Under the pieces are notes generated by a model, which was given only the letters and a program-made list of their open reading frames with translations, did not search any database and was not told where the DNA came from. Below are positions 33,649 through 46,236 of a stretch of 64,000 nt of DNA, piece after piece. This DNA is from Halocaridina rubra. Lineage: Eukaryota; Arthropoda; Malacostraca; Decapoda; Atyidae. Made by a program: the position numbers and the translations under genes. Location: the NCBI GenBank assembly GCA_037179515.1, contig JAXCGZ010007590.1, forward strand, positions 132,001-196,000, written 5' to 3'. The number at the start of each line of letters is the position of its first letter. Within the stretch, counting starts at the first letter, position 1.

Positions 33649-33947
33649 TGCCCCGTCTTCGTACTGCCAATCATCTTATTTCTTTATGTTGCCAGAGTAC
33701 TAAAATTCAATTCATCTTTGCTAGATTCTTAGCAATTGCAAATTTGCTAGATGATTACAATGATGCACAAGTTTCATTATATTTGATAAGATTTGCTATG
33801 CTGATATTGCATTATGAATACAGGTAATACAGAATTTGAACTGATTTATTATTGAGTATTTTCTGCCACATATTGCAAACTGTCTTGGAAAATAGATAAG
33901 TTCCCACTGACAAATTGAGCAACTACACGGTAGTGAGCAACTCGATG

Positions 33948-34006
<59 letters not shown>

Positions 34007-34500
34007 TATGACTTCAGGAATTCGAATCGTAAAAGAGACTGACCAAAAGAAATTGATTTAAAATAAGCATTATTATGAAATATAAGTATAGAACTCTGTT
34101 CTTGCCTCAAAATGCCAGTATCATTTGTATATTTACTGTTATTAATGATTTAGTATTTTTATTTCTATTTTTATTATTCTTATTATGCTCATGATTATTA
34201 TCATTGTTATGATTATTATGTTGGCTGTTATTGTTGCTATCACTCCATGGCCCTTTTACTAATTATAATTTTTGTAATGCTATCAGTAGTAACCAAATGA
34301 TTTGTATTTTGTATTTGGAATTCATGATTTTATGTTACTGTTGTCACTGTTAATAAGAGTATTTCTTTAGTGGCTGTTCTCAGCATTTCATGACTCTTCT
34401 TTTTGATATCAATAGTATACTAATGTTATGTATCAGTTACTCAGCTATGTCCTAAGTATCTTGGAATAATAATCTAATGGTGTAGACACAAGCAAATGCA
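33649..34500. other. AT-rich interior with (AT)n at 33952-34004
   Basis: No gene seen. It contains a 53-bp AT microsatellite and (TTAT/TTG)-rich low complexity near 34140-34230. Confidence 0.55.
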
Positions 34501-34524
34501 GGGGAGGCGATGTATACCCATTGA

Positions 34525-34884
34525 GTGCTTACATATGGCCGTTGTATGTACACAGAGGTCATATCTATTCTCTCTTGCATTTGTAATAGCGAACTTAGAT
34601 CCTGGTGTCTGGCCCTAGAATCTACTCCAGACTATGTTCATATTGCAGGTATTCGGGTGGAGGGAGATCCACCTCCGGTGAGAAGGTGGTGTGAGAGGCA
34701 AAATGATCCTAGGACCACCTCGAGATTCGTAGAAATGCGGGTGGAAGAAGTTCATGGCAGATATATCGGCGCCCTTCTGTTTTCCGGCTGGTCTCAAGAA
34801 AAAGAATTCACGGTACGTGATTACAACCCGGACTTACCTCACAGCGGAGAGGTGAGGGGTTGGCGTAATCAGGTGTGGGAATAA
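34525..34884 (+). CDS. Unrecognised 119-codon ORF in a GC-richer island
   Basis: The open frame is noticeably more GC-rich than its surroundings. The second half (VEGDPPPVRRWCERQND; EVHGRYIGALLFSGWSQEK) looks more protein-like than the first. An acceptor-like TTCATATTGCAG precedes GTATTCGG at 34648. No family recognised. It could be a gag/env-like remnant of the LTR element, an exon or chance. Confidence 0.25.
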   Translation: MLTYGRCMYTEVISILSCICNSELRSWCLALESTPDYVHIAGIRVEGDPPPVRRWCERQNDPRTTSRFVEMRVEEVHGRYIGALLFSGWSQEKEFTVRDYNPDLPHSGEVRGWRNQVWE

Positions 34885-34929
34885 GCCCAATACCTAGCAA
34901 TAATGGGTGGGGAGGGACAGGTGGGGAAT

Positions 34930-35106
34930 AAAAAAAGGGGAGATGAAAATCCCTTTAACTAAAAAGGGTAATAACTTCCTTTCAGCTACGTATCCAAACT
35001 AATGAAAAAGGGAAAGAAAAAGTTCCCACTGTCTTTGTACGAACAGAGAAAAGAAAGACCCTCAGAAAATAAATTCCACACTGATGAAAAAGGGAGATGA
35101 AAAAAT

Positions 35107-35187
<81 letters not shown>

Positions 35188-35330
35188 AACTTTTATGAAC
35201 CAAAAACAAATTCTATACTGATAAAAAAGGGAGATGAGTAATCGCTATATATACAAGAACTTTTTAAACAGAAAAAAATTCCACCCTGTCTTTGAAAAAT
35301 TTTTGATGGACATAAAAATAGCATTGTCTT
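34930..35330 (+). repeat. Degenerate tandem repeat with embedded (AT)n
   Basis: A unit containing CTGATGAAAAAGGGAGATGA recurs loosely near 34940, 34998, 35078 and 35215, together with AAGAACTTTT and CCACTGTCTTTG motifs. An (AT)n tract (35109-35185) sits inside it. Confidence 0.6.
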
Positions 35331-35920
35331 TAGCTTTTAAGATTTAAGATAAGAAAACCTCAATGCCTTCCCTAGAAGTAATATATAGAGATAAAACTAT
35401 GTACCCTAAGTTTAATATAGTAAGTGTCATTAATGAATAGTTGTCATTCACCAATTGTGCGTATGTTGATTTCTTTTTTGCGCGATGATAATTGTTTTAT
35501 TGCTGAATATTTGCAGAGATCGCATCCAACTGTATTTTATGTTAATTGGGCATTGTGGCTATTTTTACTTAGTTTTTTCTTAAATAATTTTTCAGTGATT
35601 AGTAGCTATATATTGTAATTGTGAATACTTAATTTAGATTTTTTCCTTTAATTTGAAAGCTTATTGTATGGAACATATCAAATGTTCTATATGTATTAAG
35701 TCCCTTGACAATAGAATTTCTTTCAGAAAACTTTAGTAAGCCTTAAAGACCATAGTAATTTTGATACCCCTGTAATCTGTTTAGATAATTATATGAAATT
35801 ATATGTCATAAATCATCAGATTAGATAGTTTGCCCCGTTTTTTTTTAAATAATGATAGTTACAAATTATAAGGCTCTCACAAAAATGTTTTTAATGCTTT
35901 GTCTGAAATATAATATTTCA
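35331..35920. other. AT-rich interior, no gene seen
   Basis: No recognisable coding sequence between the degenerate repeat and the right-hand LTR. Confidence 0.5.
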
Positions 35921-35936
35921 GGCTGGTGGTGGGGAG
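35921..35936 (+). promoter_or_regulatory. Polypurine-tract-like site
   Basis: GGCTGGTGGTGGGGAG lies immediately upstream of the TGTAGTAG start of the 3' LTR. G-rich and mostly purine, as expected for plus-strand priming. Confidence 0.55.
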
Positions 35937-36592
35937 TGTAGTAGAAAAATAAAGGCTAAGAAATAAAATGAAATAGAAATAGCCCATGTGGTGTAGGAGG
36001 GTCAAGTTGTGTAAATGATATTTTCCCCTTGTATTTTCTGGACAGGATGTGTGCTTACAGAAAAATGACAACAAGATATATGGCTCAATCCATAGGCCTC
36101 TAACACCTACACGCCAGTTGCCGATAGAAGTCAAAATTGTCACAAAGTTCAAGACATTCCCTCGAAAGCCGAACACAAACATCTACATGCATCTATGTAC
36201 ATGCCCCTGGAAATACACATATAGGCCCTCCTTGTACCCAATAGGCCTTCTTGATAGCCCCACCTTGGCACCACCCAAATAGAGAGGGAATTCCCTTTGC
36301 TCTGGAAGCCTATAGGCAAGGCTTTCCAAACCTACCACGCTCTGCCATCTTGCTCATACAAGAAAGTAAGAGTTAGTGAGAGTTTAGAGAGTCAGTTAGA
36401 ATTTGATTGGGGCATGAATAAGATCTTGGACTTATCTTAAGGGGACAGGGAACTTTGAGGTGTAGATGGGGGTATTGAGGCATAGAGGAATCATGTAGCT
36501 TCTAAATAAAATTAAGTGTCAAGTACTTGGAATATCTATTATCACCTCACAGGCTGTGGCTCTGGCCTGTTAAGATCAACAACTATACGACA
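35937..36592 (+). repeat. 3' LTR
   Basis: Starts TGTAGTAG and ends TATACGACA, close to the canonical TG...CA ends. Collinear with the 5' LTR throughout. Confidence 0.85.
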
Positions 36593-36596
36593 ATTT

Positions 36597-37040
36597 CATT
36601 TATCAGGAACACTGTTGCTGAATGGCGATTTGAAACAACAGTTGAAGGTTGTATCATCAGGGTTTGAAAATTTTTTCTATTGCTATTGATGAGACTGTTG
36701 ACATCACTGGAATAGCACAGCTTGCAGTCTTCATCATGGCTTGTGACAGTGAGTTTAATATAAATGAATAATAATTGAACTGATCCCAGACACTACAACA
36801 AGACAGGACGTATTTTAGAAAGTCGAGCAGATTCTGGATGACTATGGTTTTGATTTGAGTAAACTTACATGCTTAATCACTGACAGTGCTGCGAATATGG
36901 CTGGCAGACATAATGGTGTTGCTGCCAAGTTAAAAACAAATGTAGAGTACTCGCATCCAAGTTCATTTGTATATGTTTGTGACAGAGTGTTTTGCTCAAA
37001 GTCACCAGAGGCTGTTAGATGCCTTATTAATTAATTTAGT
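36597..37040 (+). pseudogene. hAT transposase, middle part after the LTR insertion
   Basis: Continues from 27960: FIRNTVAEWRFETTVEG, then after frameshifts AIDETVDITGIAQLAVF (a segment with catalytic-domain-like Asp/Glu), GQDVF-like and LTCLITDSAANMAGRHNG, ending near SPEAV at about 37020. The C-terminal dimerisation domain is not found here. Confidence 0.78.
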
Positions 37041-37890
37041 AACTTAACTGTTATTTTCTAACTAAAAAAATTAATTCCCACTTCTTGACTTTTGAACAGA
37101 TTATGATTATTTGCAATTTATATTTTAGCTTATAGCCAATTTTAAATATACCTTATTTACTCTTCTTGTACGTGTAGAAGTATAGTCCCGATATAAAGGC
37201 TGCTCGTATTTTCCGTCTGCTACGAGCCAAGAACATTCTGGAGATTGTTTACCAGTAACCTAACTTTTCATTATTATTCTCGTTTTATTTTATTTGCCTC
37301 CACTTGTTGCACCAGAAAATACTGTCTCTCCCTTGCATCTCTGCTATAATTGCCTGCCAGGGTTCCACCACTAAAATAGTCCTTAAATGATATCAGAGCC
37401 AGTTACTGCTCTAGAAAATGTATCCTACAGATGAACTCACCAGTAGGGACAATGAGGCGTCCTCCTTTGGCGCTCAAACTTCGAAGAGGCAACATCTCGC
37501 CTGAGCAGTCTCAGTTTATTTCAAACCTTATTTACGTGGCATCTTCACAGGAATTCATCTAGCACAACAAGGTGAGGGATAGTGTATGGTAAAGCTCGTG
37601 GGTCAAGCAAATTGGTTTATTTTCGAGAATTAGTTACATTCGTTACTGGCTAAATCTTATGGATATTTATTCTCAGATTCCATTCCCATACACACGAAAT
37701 TTTGTAGATCACCAAACTGGAATCTCACATGCCAAAGTTAATTCCTTAACCTGTAAATTACAGCTGATTTACATTGCTAAGAAGTTTCTTTTCATTGAAT
37801 GTGATAAACGAAAATCTCATCCTCTGAAGACTGGTTATGAGCCCGTAAAAATCTATTTTTTTTCCTAATAAATTCTGATTTCATTTCACC
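37041..37890. other. Possible Copia-type LTR/PBS remnant and unassigned DNA
   Basis: TGATATCAGAGC at 37388-37399 is one mismatch from TGGTATCAGAGC, the classic initiator-Met-tRNA primer site of Copia elements. A TATAAAG (about 37193) and a TGT start (about 37166) lie about 200 bp upstream, as in a short Copia LTR. No second LTR or pol was found. The rest has no recognised gene. Confidence 0.3.
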
Positions 37891-38440
37891 CCTTTCTATC
37901 ATCGTAAATAAAGTGTTTTACGTCAAAAACTCGTCAATAAAGCTATTTGCTATACAAATTGCAAATAATTAAAAGGTAATTTTACCCTGTTGGCTTTGCA
38001 AATATTTCCTGTTAACCACAATTTAATGAATGCATACTGTATTTATCTTGCTAATTCTTCATATGTTGGGGATAAAGTGTTTTGAGTTATAAGTTGCAAA
38101 TACCTCAAAAGGTGGTTTTGCACCCTTTTTTTCATTGCAAAGTTCTTGATAACCAAAAGTGAATGAATACTGTATTTATCTCGTAGATTCTTCCTTTATC
38201 CTAAATAGAGTGTTTTACCATATTAATTGCAAATCAGTAATAAGCATTGCAACTTTTGTGGTTGCCCACAATTTAAGGAATACATACAGTACTGTATTTG
38301 TCTTGCTTATTCTTCATTTATTGTGAATATATTGTTTTCCTTTAAAACCAGTAAAGAATTAATGGTTTTGTATGCTATTTTGGTAGCATAAATATTTCTG
38401 GTTAGCTGTGAATAACCAATATATTTTCATCCAGTAGAAT
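37890..38440 (+). repeat. Degenerate 122-133-bp tandem repeat, about four units
   Basis: The marker TACTGTATTT recurs at 38035, 38168 and 38290, with accompanying motifs AAAGTGTTTT, TTGCAAAT, AAGGT and CCACAATTTAA in the same order. A first, more diverged unit starts near 37900. Confidence 0.75.
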
Positions 38441-39085
38441 GACATTGGAAACTCATTATATGTGTGCTCATGCTTTCAGTTTCCCATTATGAACAGTGTG
38501 TCATTTCTGTTTCTGAAATTGCAGTGTCCTGTACTCTACAATGCCTGTGTGACAGAGGTAATCGTCGAGTTGAGGCCAAAGTCTTGGCATACGTCCGTGT
38601 TGCCGGGAAACGAAATCGTGCTCACCACCTCAGGGATTCGAGGCAGCATTTCATAAAATTTAATTTGAGAAATTTAATTCAATTCTTTTAATGTCATTGC
38701 ATTTCCAAAATTAAAAGAAAGTTGAATTCTGAGTTTCATTTAACCGACTAATGGTAATAGAGATGGGGTGTTCAAGTGCAAATATCTGTCCTGTCTGTGT
38801 GTGAGCTCTTAACCGAGCTCGGTACTTTGAGTCCCCTTAGTAAAACAGAATCTTAACAACACTCTACCATCCTAACCCCAACAATGTCCAACTTATATTT
38901 GTAGTTAGGGAGACTGTCCAAAATATTAAAGGAAAAAATTGAGAATACTTATGAGAGGGGAAAAAGAAGAAGCTGTCCTGTCCTGCCTTGAAGGATGTTT
39001 ACAAGAGTTGCCAGAGGCAAAGGCATCACATCGCATTACCTAAATTTTTGAGTAAATTGAGGAAAGTTCTTAGAGCCGTATACCT
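38441..39085. other. Unassigned, with a short GC-richer open stretch
   Basis: 38520-38660 is GC-richer, with an acceptor-like TTTCTGAAATTGCAG and open frames of about 60 codons. I recognise no family. The remainder is AT-rich. Confidence 0.35.
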
Positions 39086-41981
39086 GATCCTGTGGTTCCA
39101 TATATTGTTAAAATCAATATCCTACCCATTTAGATTAAGTTGATAGTTAGTTTGTTATACAAAATAATTGAATACTTAAATAAATACAAAAAATAACCCT
39201 GTCATTAGTACTGAGTTAAGTTGTCAAATAGCACAGTTGTCTTATTATCTTTTTTTTTTTTTGCTTTTCTTTTATAAATTCAGTTAGATTTAAAGTCTGA
39301 TCCGGTGATTACATACCTTGGTTAGCAAGTGATTAATATTTTTTTCCTTCTGAAATGACCAATTTCTCAATTGAGAAGAATATATAGCAGAAACAAGTGG
39401 GTGTCTCCTCAAATACAATTTCGAATTTTCTTCAAGTGGACTTTTGCTTTGCATTTTTCTTCTCAAATTACCAGTCAAATTTTAAGTTGAGATGTGTGTT
39501 ACCAGAAAAAAGATGAATTGATTAAATAAAAAGTACTCATATGAAGATATAGAAATTCTGTGTGAAGCTTAAATAGAAACTTTTCTCTTTTTTTCTTTTC
39601 TCTGTGTTCTGTGAAAGGGAAGATATCAAAATGAGGCCATCTCTGTCCCTAACCCCTCCATCCAATGGTCAGGGGTAGGGTGGTAGAGGATCTACAGGGG
39701 AAGTAGGAGGAGTGGCTATTAGGAGATTGAAAAAAAAGTCAAGGAATTAGAGACACTGGTTATAAACCTGTATGATAAAATCTGGAATATAGATAGAGAA
39801 ATGAAAGAGAATGAAACACTCATAGAAAAAATAAGATTATTGGAGGAATCAAATAAAGCACAAGGGCAAGAGAGAAAACAACTAGCAAAATTAAGGCAAC
39901 TATAGTAGCAGTTACAGAGACTAAGTTGAGTGAGAACATAAACAGTGTCACAGATTTTCCTATAGGCTTCAGAATATTTAGGTTGAAAGATCTGAGAGGA
40001 CTAATGGAGGGATAGCACTGCTCATAAGTGAAAGAATTCAGGTTGAAGAAATAAATTTTGCTATAGAATGTGAGTTCAAGGTATTTATTGTTGATCGCAT
40101 GAATACTGGGTCAGAGAGCATTATAATAACTGTTGTATTTAACCCACCAAGGAACCATCATAGTCTAGAAATTTATGAACAAAGTCATATAGGCATTATT
40201 AAAACAGAAACTCAGTTGCTAACATGGCACGGGAGAGAAAATGTAGGATTTTGATTAAGTGGGATTTTAATCATAAAGAGATAGATTAGATAAATCTTGA
40301 CCCACACAGTGGTGAGGACTCATTCGGGGCAAGATTCCTAGATTGTATACAAGGAAATTTCCTACACCAACATGTACTGGAACCAATGAGAGCCAGGGGT
40401 AGGGATGAGCCATTCCTACTTGATCTAGTATTCACAGATAACGTGTTCGATATTGAAAAAATTGAGTATTAACCACCAAATGAAAAGAGTGACCACTGTG
40501 TGTTGTTCATGGAGTATATCATTAAAGAATTTCTGACTGACAATAGAGGCACTGAGGACACGAGGAGCAAACATCTTAAGGAGATTACATCAGCATGAAT
40601 GAGGTTTTTGCAGCTATTGACTGGAGGACCTTATTTAACAGCAAATATGTACAAGAAATGTGCGACATCTCTTGTGAGAAATATGGGATGATAATAGATT
40701 GCTGCATACCCATCACCAAAATAGATGTAATTCATGTCAGAGAGCATTGGTTCGATAATGAGTGTAAGAAGGCTAAGGAGTGGAGAGACAAATGCTGGAA
40801 AAGGCATAGGAGGAGAAAAAACATAAATGCCTGGCAAACCTATAACAGAGCAAGAAATTATTATCTAATTAAAAAAAAAGAGAGGCAGAGAGAGAATACT
40901 GAAAGGGACATCACCAGGAAGGCTAAAGAAAATCCCAAGCTTTTCCACAGCTTTATCAGAGGAAAACTGAAGGTAAAAGAACAGGCTTTAAAGCTTAAGA
41001 GAGCTGATGGAAGCATCAATGAGATGGATGAAGATATCAGCAAAGAATTGAGCAAGGAGTTTCAGTACCTATTTGCACTAGAAAATATCCCACCCCCTCA
41101 GATTGCAGAGATAGAAGCTCATGAGCCAGTACTGGAGTACATCATCTTTTCAGCTACAGAGGTATGCAATGCGATGATAGAATTAGATGTCTATAAAGCT
41201 ACAGGTCCTGATGTTATATCCCAGTAGGTACTTAGAAAATGCGCAAATTTAATATCAGCGGCACTAAGTATCATATTTAAAAAGTCACTGGAGTCAGGGG
41301 AGATTCCAAGATGCTGGAAACAAGCAAATGTGGTACCTATCTTCAAAAAGAGAAGGAGGGATACGGCTCTAAACTATTGACCTGTTTCCTTGGCCAGCAT
41401 AGTTTGCAAAGTTATGGAGAACCTACTAAGGAAGCATATCTCTCTTCACTTGGAAACCTTCAACTTTTTGTCAGTGAGACAACATGCCTTCAGAGAAAAT
41501 AGATCAACAGTAACAAACTTATTAGAGTTTTATTGTGAGGTAAGCCGAATCTTACAGGAAAGAGAGGGCTGGGGAGATTGCATATTCCTAGACTTCCAGA
41601 AAGCATTTGACATTGTCCCACATGGGAGACTTTTTAAAAAGAGGCAAGCAATGGCAAGACTAGGTAGAAATGTCTTGGAGTAGATGAAAACATACTTAGA
41701 ACGAAGGAAACAGAGGGTTAGAGTAAGACACTCAGTGTCTGAATGGAGAGAAGTTAGTAGTGGAGTACCACAGGGTTAAGTTCTAGGGCCACTTTTGTTC
41801 CTTGCATATGTAAATGACCTACCAAAGTCTGTAAATTCATTCATGAATATGATTGCAGATAATTCAAAGACTGTGAAGAAAGTAAGAAATGAGAACAATG
41901 GTAGAGAACTTCAGGAAAACCCAAATAGTCTGCATGAGTGGTCAGCAAAGTGTTTAATGAAATTCAGTACTTCTAAATGTA
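39086..41981 (+). mobile_element. Family B copy B4, 5' end present, 3' end lost
   Basis: The 5' UTR starts CCTGATCCTGTGGTTCC (shared with B7 at 47088). A decayed coiled-coil ORF1 start lies at about 39630-39890, then EN and RT. The copy stops at ...TSKC (41980), where the tail of B5 in the opposite orientation begins. Near 39893 ORF1 jumps directly to VAVTETKLSENINS of EN, an internal deletion relative to B1. Confidence 0.85.
39894..41981 (+). pseudogene. Family B ORF2, copy B4, multiple stops
   Basis: EN pieces (VTETKLSENINSV; GDFNH-like region reading WDFNHKEID; SDHCVLF-like), the open linker 40595-41227 (REHWFDNECKKAKEW; KATGPDVIS), then RT pieces FLDFQKAFDIV and a catalytic box reading IADN (about 41850), where FADD is expected. 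It carries a distinctive stop in GVPQG-stop (41777-41779) that is useful for tracing the filler at 42113. Inactive. Confidence 0.85.
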
Positions 41982-42112
41982 CTTACCTAATTGTATTTAC
42001 GGGAAAGAGCCCATAGCTCTTATCTTCCCATCTCCTGATTGGTTCCATATTATACTTAGTGATACTTATCATACCTGTCCTTAAAACTATGGATTGAGAT
42101 AGCATTAACTAC

Positions 42113-42177
42113 CTAGAACTTAACCCTGTGGTACTCCACCACTAACTCCTCTCCATTCAGACACTGAGTGTCTTACT
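42113..42177 (-). repeat. Inverted templated filler copied from B4
   Basis: About 64 bp in the 3' part of B5 that match B4 positions 41729-41785 in reverse complement with two mismatches, including B4's private stop-bearing GGGTTAAGTTCTAG. The filler replaces about 5 bp of normal B sequence. Confidence 0.8.
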
Positions 42178-44915
42178 TAGCGAATTCCAATTATCAACTA
42201 CTCTTACACTGAAAAAGTATTTCCTTACATCCTGCAAAGAAGTTTTCTTACGAAGCTTCAAACTATGACCTTTAGTTCTAGAGCCAGCCATATCAAAATA
42301 CCGATCCCTATCCACTCTATCATAACCATAAAGGAATTTAAAGACTGTCACCATATCCCCCCTCACTCTTCTAGCTTCGAGTGATGATAAGTCTAATTCC
42401 CTCAGCCTCTCATCATAACTGAGATTGCATATTTCTGGCACCAGTTTCGTGGCATGTCTTTGAACTTTTTCAAGCTTATCTATGTGCTTTTTCAAGTGTG
42501 GATTCCAAAAGGGGGCTGCATATTCGAGTTTTGGCCTCACATAGGTTACATAAATATTTCTGAACATTTCCTTGTCCATGTGCCTGAAGGCTACCCTTAC
42601 ATTTGATAAGAATGCATATGCTGCCCTTACTATGCCATTTATATGTATTTCTGGAGACAAATCTGCCAGTATGTTTACTCCTAGATCTCTCTCATTTTCT
42701 GTCTCTTGAAGTTGTACTCCAGCCACCGAGTAGTCAAGCTTGGGCCTTCTTGCACTTGTACCCATTCTCATTACCTTACATTTTGAAGTATTGAATTTCA
42801 TTAGCCACTTTTCTGACCACTCATGCAGATTATTTACATCCTCCTGAAGTTCTCTACTATTGTTCTCGTTTTTTACTTTCTTCACAATCTTTGCATCATC
42901 TGCAAACATATTCATGAATGAATTTACATACTCTGGTAGGTCATTTACATATACAAGGAACAAAAGTGGCCCTAAAACTGAGCCCTGTGGAACTCCACTA
43001 CTAACTCTTCTCCGTTCAGACACTGAGTGTCTTACTCTAACCCTCTGTTCCCTTCCTTCTAAGTAAGTTTTTATCCATTCCAAAACATTTCCACCTATTC
43101 TAGCCATTGCTTGCAGCTTTCTAATAAGTTTCCCATGTGGAACAGTGTCAAACGCTCTCTGGAAGTCTAGGAATATGCAATCTGCCCAGCCCTCTCTTTC
43201 CTGCAAGATTCGGCTTACCTCATCATAAAATTCTAATAAATTTGTTACTGTTGATCTACCTTCTCTGAAGCCATGTTGCCTCACTGACAAAAAGTTGAAG
43301 GATTCCAAGTGAAGAGAGATATGTTTCCTTAGTAGTTTCTCCATAACTTTGCAAACTATGCCGGTCAAGGAAACTGGTCTATAGTTCAGAGCCGTATCCC
43401 TCCTTCTCTTTTTGAAGATAGGTATCACATTTGCTTGTTTCCAGCATATCGGAATCTCCCCTGACTCAAGTGACTTTTTAAATATGATACTTAGTGCCAC
43501 TGGTATTGACTTTGCGCATTAAGCACATGAGGGGATATGTCATCAGGACCTGTAGCTTTATGAACATCTAACTCCATCAGCGCTCTGCATACCTCTGTGG
43601 CTGTAAGGTTGATGTTCTCTAATACCGGCCCTTGAGCTTCTATCTCTGCAATCTGAGGGGGTGGGGTATTTTCTACTGTAAATACTGACTGATACTCCTT
43701 GTTCAATTCTTTGCAGATCTCTTCATCCGTCTCAGTGATGCTTCCATCCGCTGTCTTCAGCCTTAAAACCTGTTCTTTTACCTTCAGTTTTCCTCTGATA
43801 AAGCTGTGGAAAAGTTTGGGATTTTCTTTAGCCTTCCTGGTGATGTCCCTCTCATAGTCTCTCTCTGCCTCTCTCCTTTTACGTAGGTAGTAATTTCTTG
43901 CTCTTTTGTGGGTTTGCCAGGCATTTATGTTTTTTCTCCTCCTATACCTTTTCCAGCATTTGTCTCTCCACTCCTTAGCTCTTTTACACCCATTATCGAA
44001 CCATTTCTCTCTGGCATGAATTACACCTACTTTGGTGACAGGTATGCAGCAATCTACTATCTTCCCATATTTCTCACAAAAGATGTCACACATTTCTTGT
44101 ACAGATTTGTTGTAAAATAAGGTTCTCCAGTCAATAACTGCAAAAAGCTCATTCATTTTTATGTAATCTCCTTTCGGATAGTTCCTCCTCATGTCCTCAG
44201 TGCCTCTACTCTCAGGCAGAATATCTTCAATGATATACTCCATCAACAACACACAGTGGTCACTCTTTCCAATTGGTGGTTCATACTCAATTTTTTCAAT
44301 ATCCAACACATTATCTGTGAATACTTGATCAAGTAGTGATGGCTCTTCCCCACCCCTGGCCCTCGTTGGTTCCATTACATGTTGGTGTAGGAAATTCCCT
44401 TGTACGCAATCTATGAATCTTGCCCCGAATGAGTCCTCACCACTGTGTGAGTCAAGATTTATCCAATCTCTCTCTTTATGATTAAAATCTCACATAATCA
44501 AAATCCTACTTTTTTTTCCCGTGCCATGTTAACAACTGAGTTTATGACTTCAATAGTGCCTATATGACTTTCCTCATAAACTTCAAGCCTATTCTGGTTC
44601 CTTGGTGGGTTATATACAACAGTTATTACAATGCTCTCTGACCCAGTATTTATGCGAGCAACAAGAAATTCCTTGAACTCACTTTCTATAGCCAAGTTTA
44701 TTTCTTCAACTTGAATCCTTTCACTTATGAGCAGTGCTATCCCTACACCAGTCCTCTCAGATCTTTCAACCCTTAGTATTCTGAAGCCCTTAGGAAAATA
44801 TGTGACACTGTTTATGTCCTCACTCAACTTAGTCTCTGAAATTGCTACTATATCTGCCTTACTGTTGTGAATCCTATCTTTTAATTCTACTGCCTTACCA
44901 GCTAATCCATCAGCA
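42178..44915 (-). pseudogene. Family B ORF2, copy B5
   Basis: The segment 42157-43500 carries RT with NYRPVSLTGIVCKVMEKLL, FLDFQRAFDTV, GVPQGSVLGPLL and an intact FADD, followed by the thumb. A short deletion near 43500-43520 shifts the frame from the linker/EN segment 43491-44375 (GKSDHCVLL; KATGPDDISPHVL). The EN N-terminal part lies at 44498-44915, with one more frameshift near 44500. The RT active site is intact, but the ORF is broken in at least three places, including the filler that replaces the native C-terminus. Confidence 0.87.
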
Positions 44916-44918
44916 TTT

Positions 44919-46236
44919 GTGTGATTACCTAATTGTGATTACCTAATTGTGTTTACAGGAAAGAGCCCAAAGCTCGTATCTTCCCGTCTCCTGATCGGTT
45001 CCATTTTATACTTAGTGATACTTATCATACCTGTCCTTAAAACTATGGATTGAGATAGCATTAACTACCTCCTCGCTTAGCCAATTCCAATTATCAACTA
45101 CTCTTACACTGAAAAAGTATTTCCTTACATCCTGCAAAGAAGTTTTCTTACGAAGCTTCAAACTATGACCTCTAGTTCTAGAGCCAACCATATCAAAATA
45201 TCGATCCCTATCCACTCTATCATAACCATGAAGGAATTTAAAGACTGTTACCATATTCCCCCTCACTCTTCTAGCTTCGAGTGATGGTAAGTCTAATTCC
45301 CTCAGCCTCTCATCATAACTGAGATTGCGTATTTCTGGCTCCAGTTTTGCGGCATGTCTTTGAACTTTTTCAAGCTTAGCTATGTGCTTTTTCAAGTGCG
45401 GATTCCAAAAGGGGGCTGCATATTCGAGTTTTGGCCTCACATAGGTTACATAAATATTTCTGAACATTTCCTTGTCCATGTGCCTGAAGGCTACCCTTAC
45501 ATTTGATAAGAATGCATATGCTGCCCTTACTATGCCATTTATATGTATTTCTGGAGACAAATCTGCCAGTATGTTTACTCCTAGATCTCTCTCATTTTCT
45601 GTCTCTTGAAGTTGTACTCCAGCCACCGAGTAGTCAAGCTTGGGCCTTCTTGCACTTGTACCCATTCTCATTACCTTACATTTTGAAGCATTGAATTTCA
45701 TTAGCCACTTTTCTGACCACTCATGCAGATTATTTACATCCTCCTGAAGTTCTCTACCATTGTTCTCGTTTTTTACTTTCTTCACAATCTTTGCATCATC
45801 TGCAAACATATTCATGAATGAATTTACAGACTCTGGTAGGTCATTTACATATACAAGGAACAAAAGTGGCCCTAAAACTGAACCACTACTAACTCTTCTC
45901 CATTCAGACACTGAGTGTCTTACTCTAACCCTCTGTTCCCTTCCTTCTAAGTAAGTTTTTATCCATTCTAAAACATTTCCACCTATTCTAGCCATTGATT
46001 GCAGCTTCCTAATAAGTCTCCCATGTGGAACAGTGTCAGATGCTTTCTGGAAGTTTAGGAATATGCAATCTGCCCAGCCCTCTCTTTCCTGTAAGATTTG
46101 GCTTACCTCATCATAAAATTCTAATAAGTTTGTCACTGTTAATCTACCTTCTCTGAAGCCATGTTGCCTCACTGACAAAAAGTTGAAGGATTCCAAGTGA
46201 AGAGAGATATGTTTCCTTAGTAGTTTCTCCATAACT
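44919..46236 (-). mobile_element. Family B copy B6, 5'-truncated, nested in B5
   Basis: The tail GATTACCTAATTGT is present twice (44919-44950), followed by the 3' UTR and ORF2 C-terminal RT. Truncation is at VMEKLLRKH, nearly the same point as in B3. RT box FADD intact. A 12-bp gap removes GVPQ-type residues (SSGSVLGPLL). The RT frame runs into B5's ORF1 remnant, giving an open 461-codon frame (45012-46397). Confidence 0.82.

Noticed and set aside
37380..37570. Possible Copia gag start after the PBS-like site
   Set aside because: The short frame beginning MNSPVGTMRRP has no recognisable Gag features and stops soon after.
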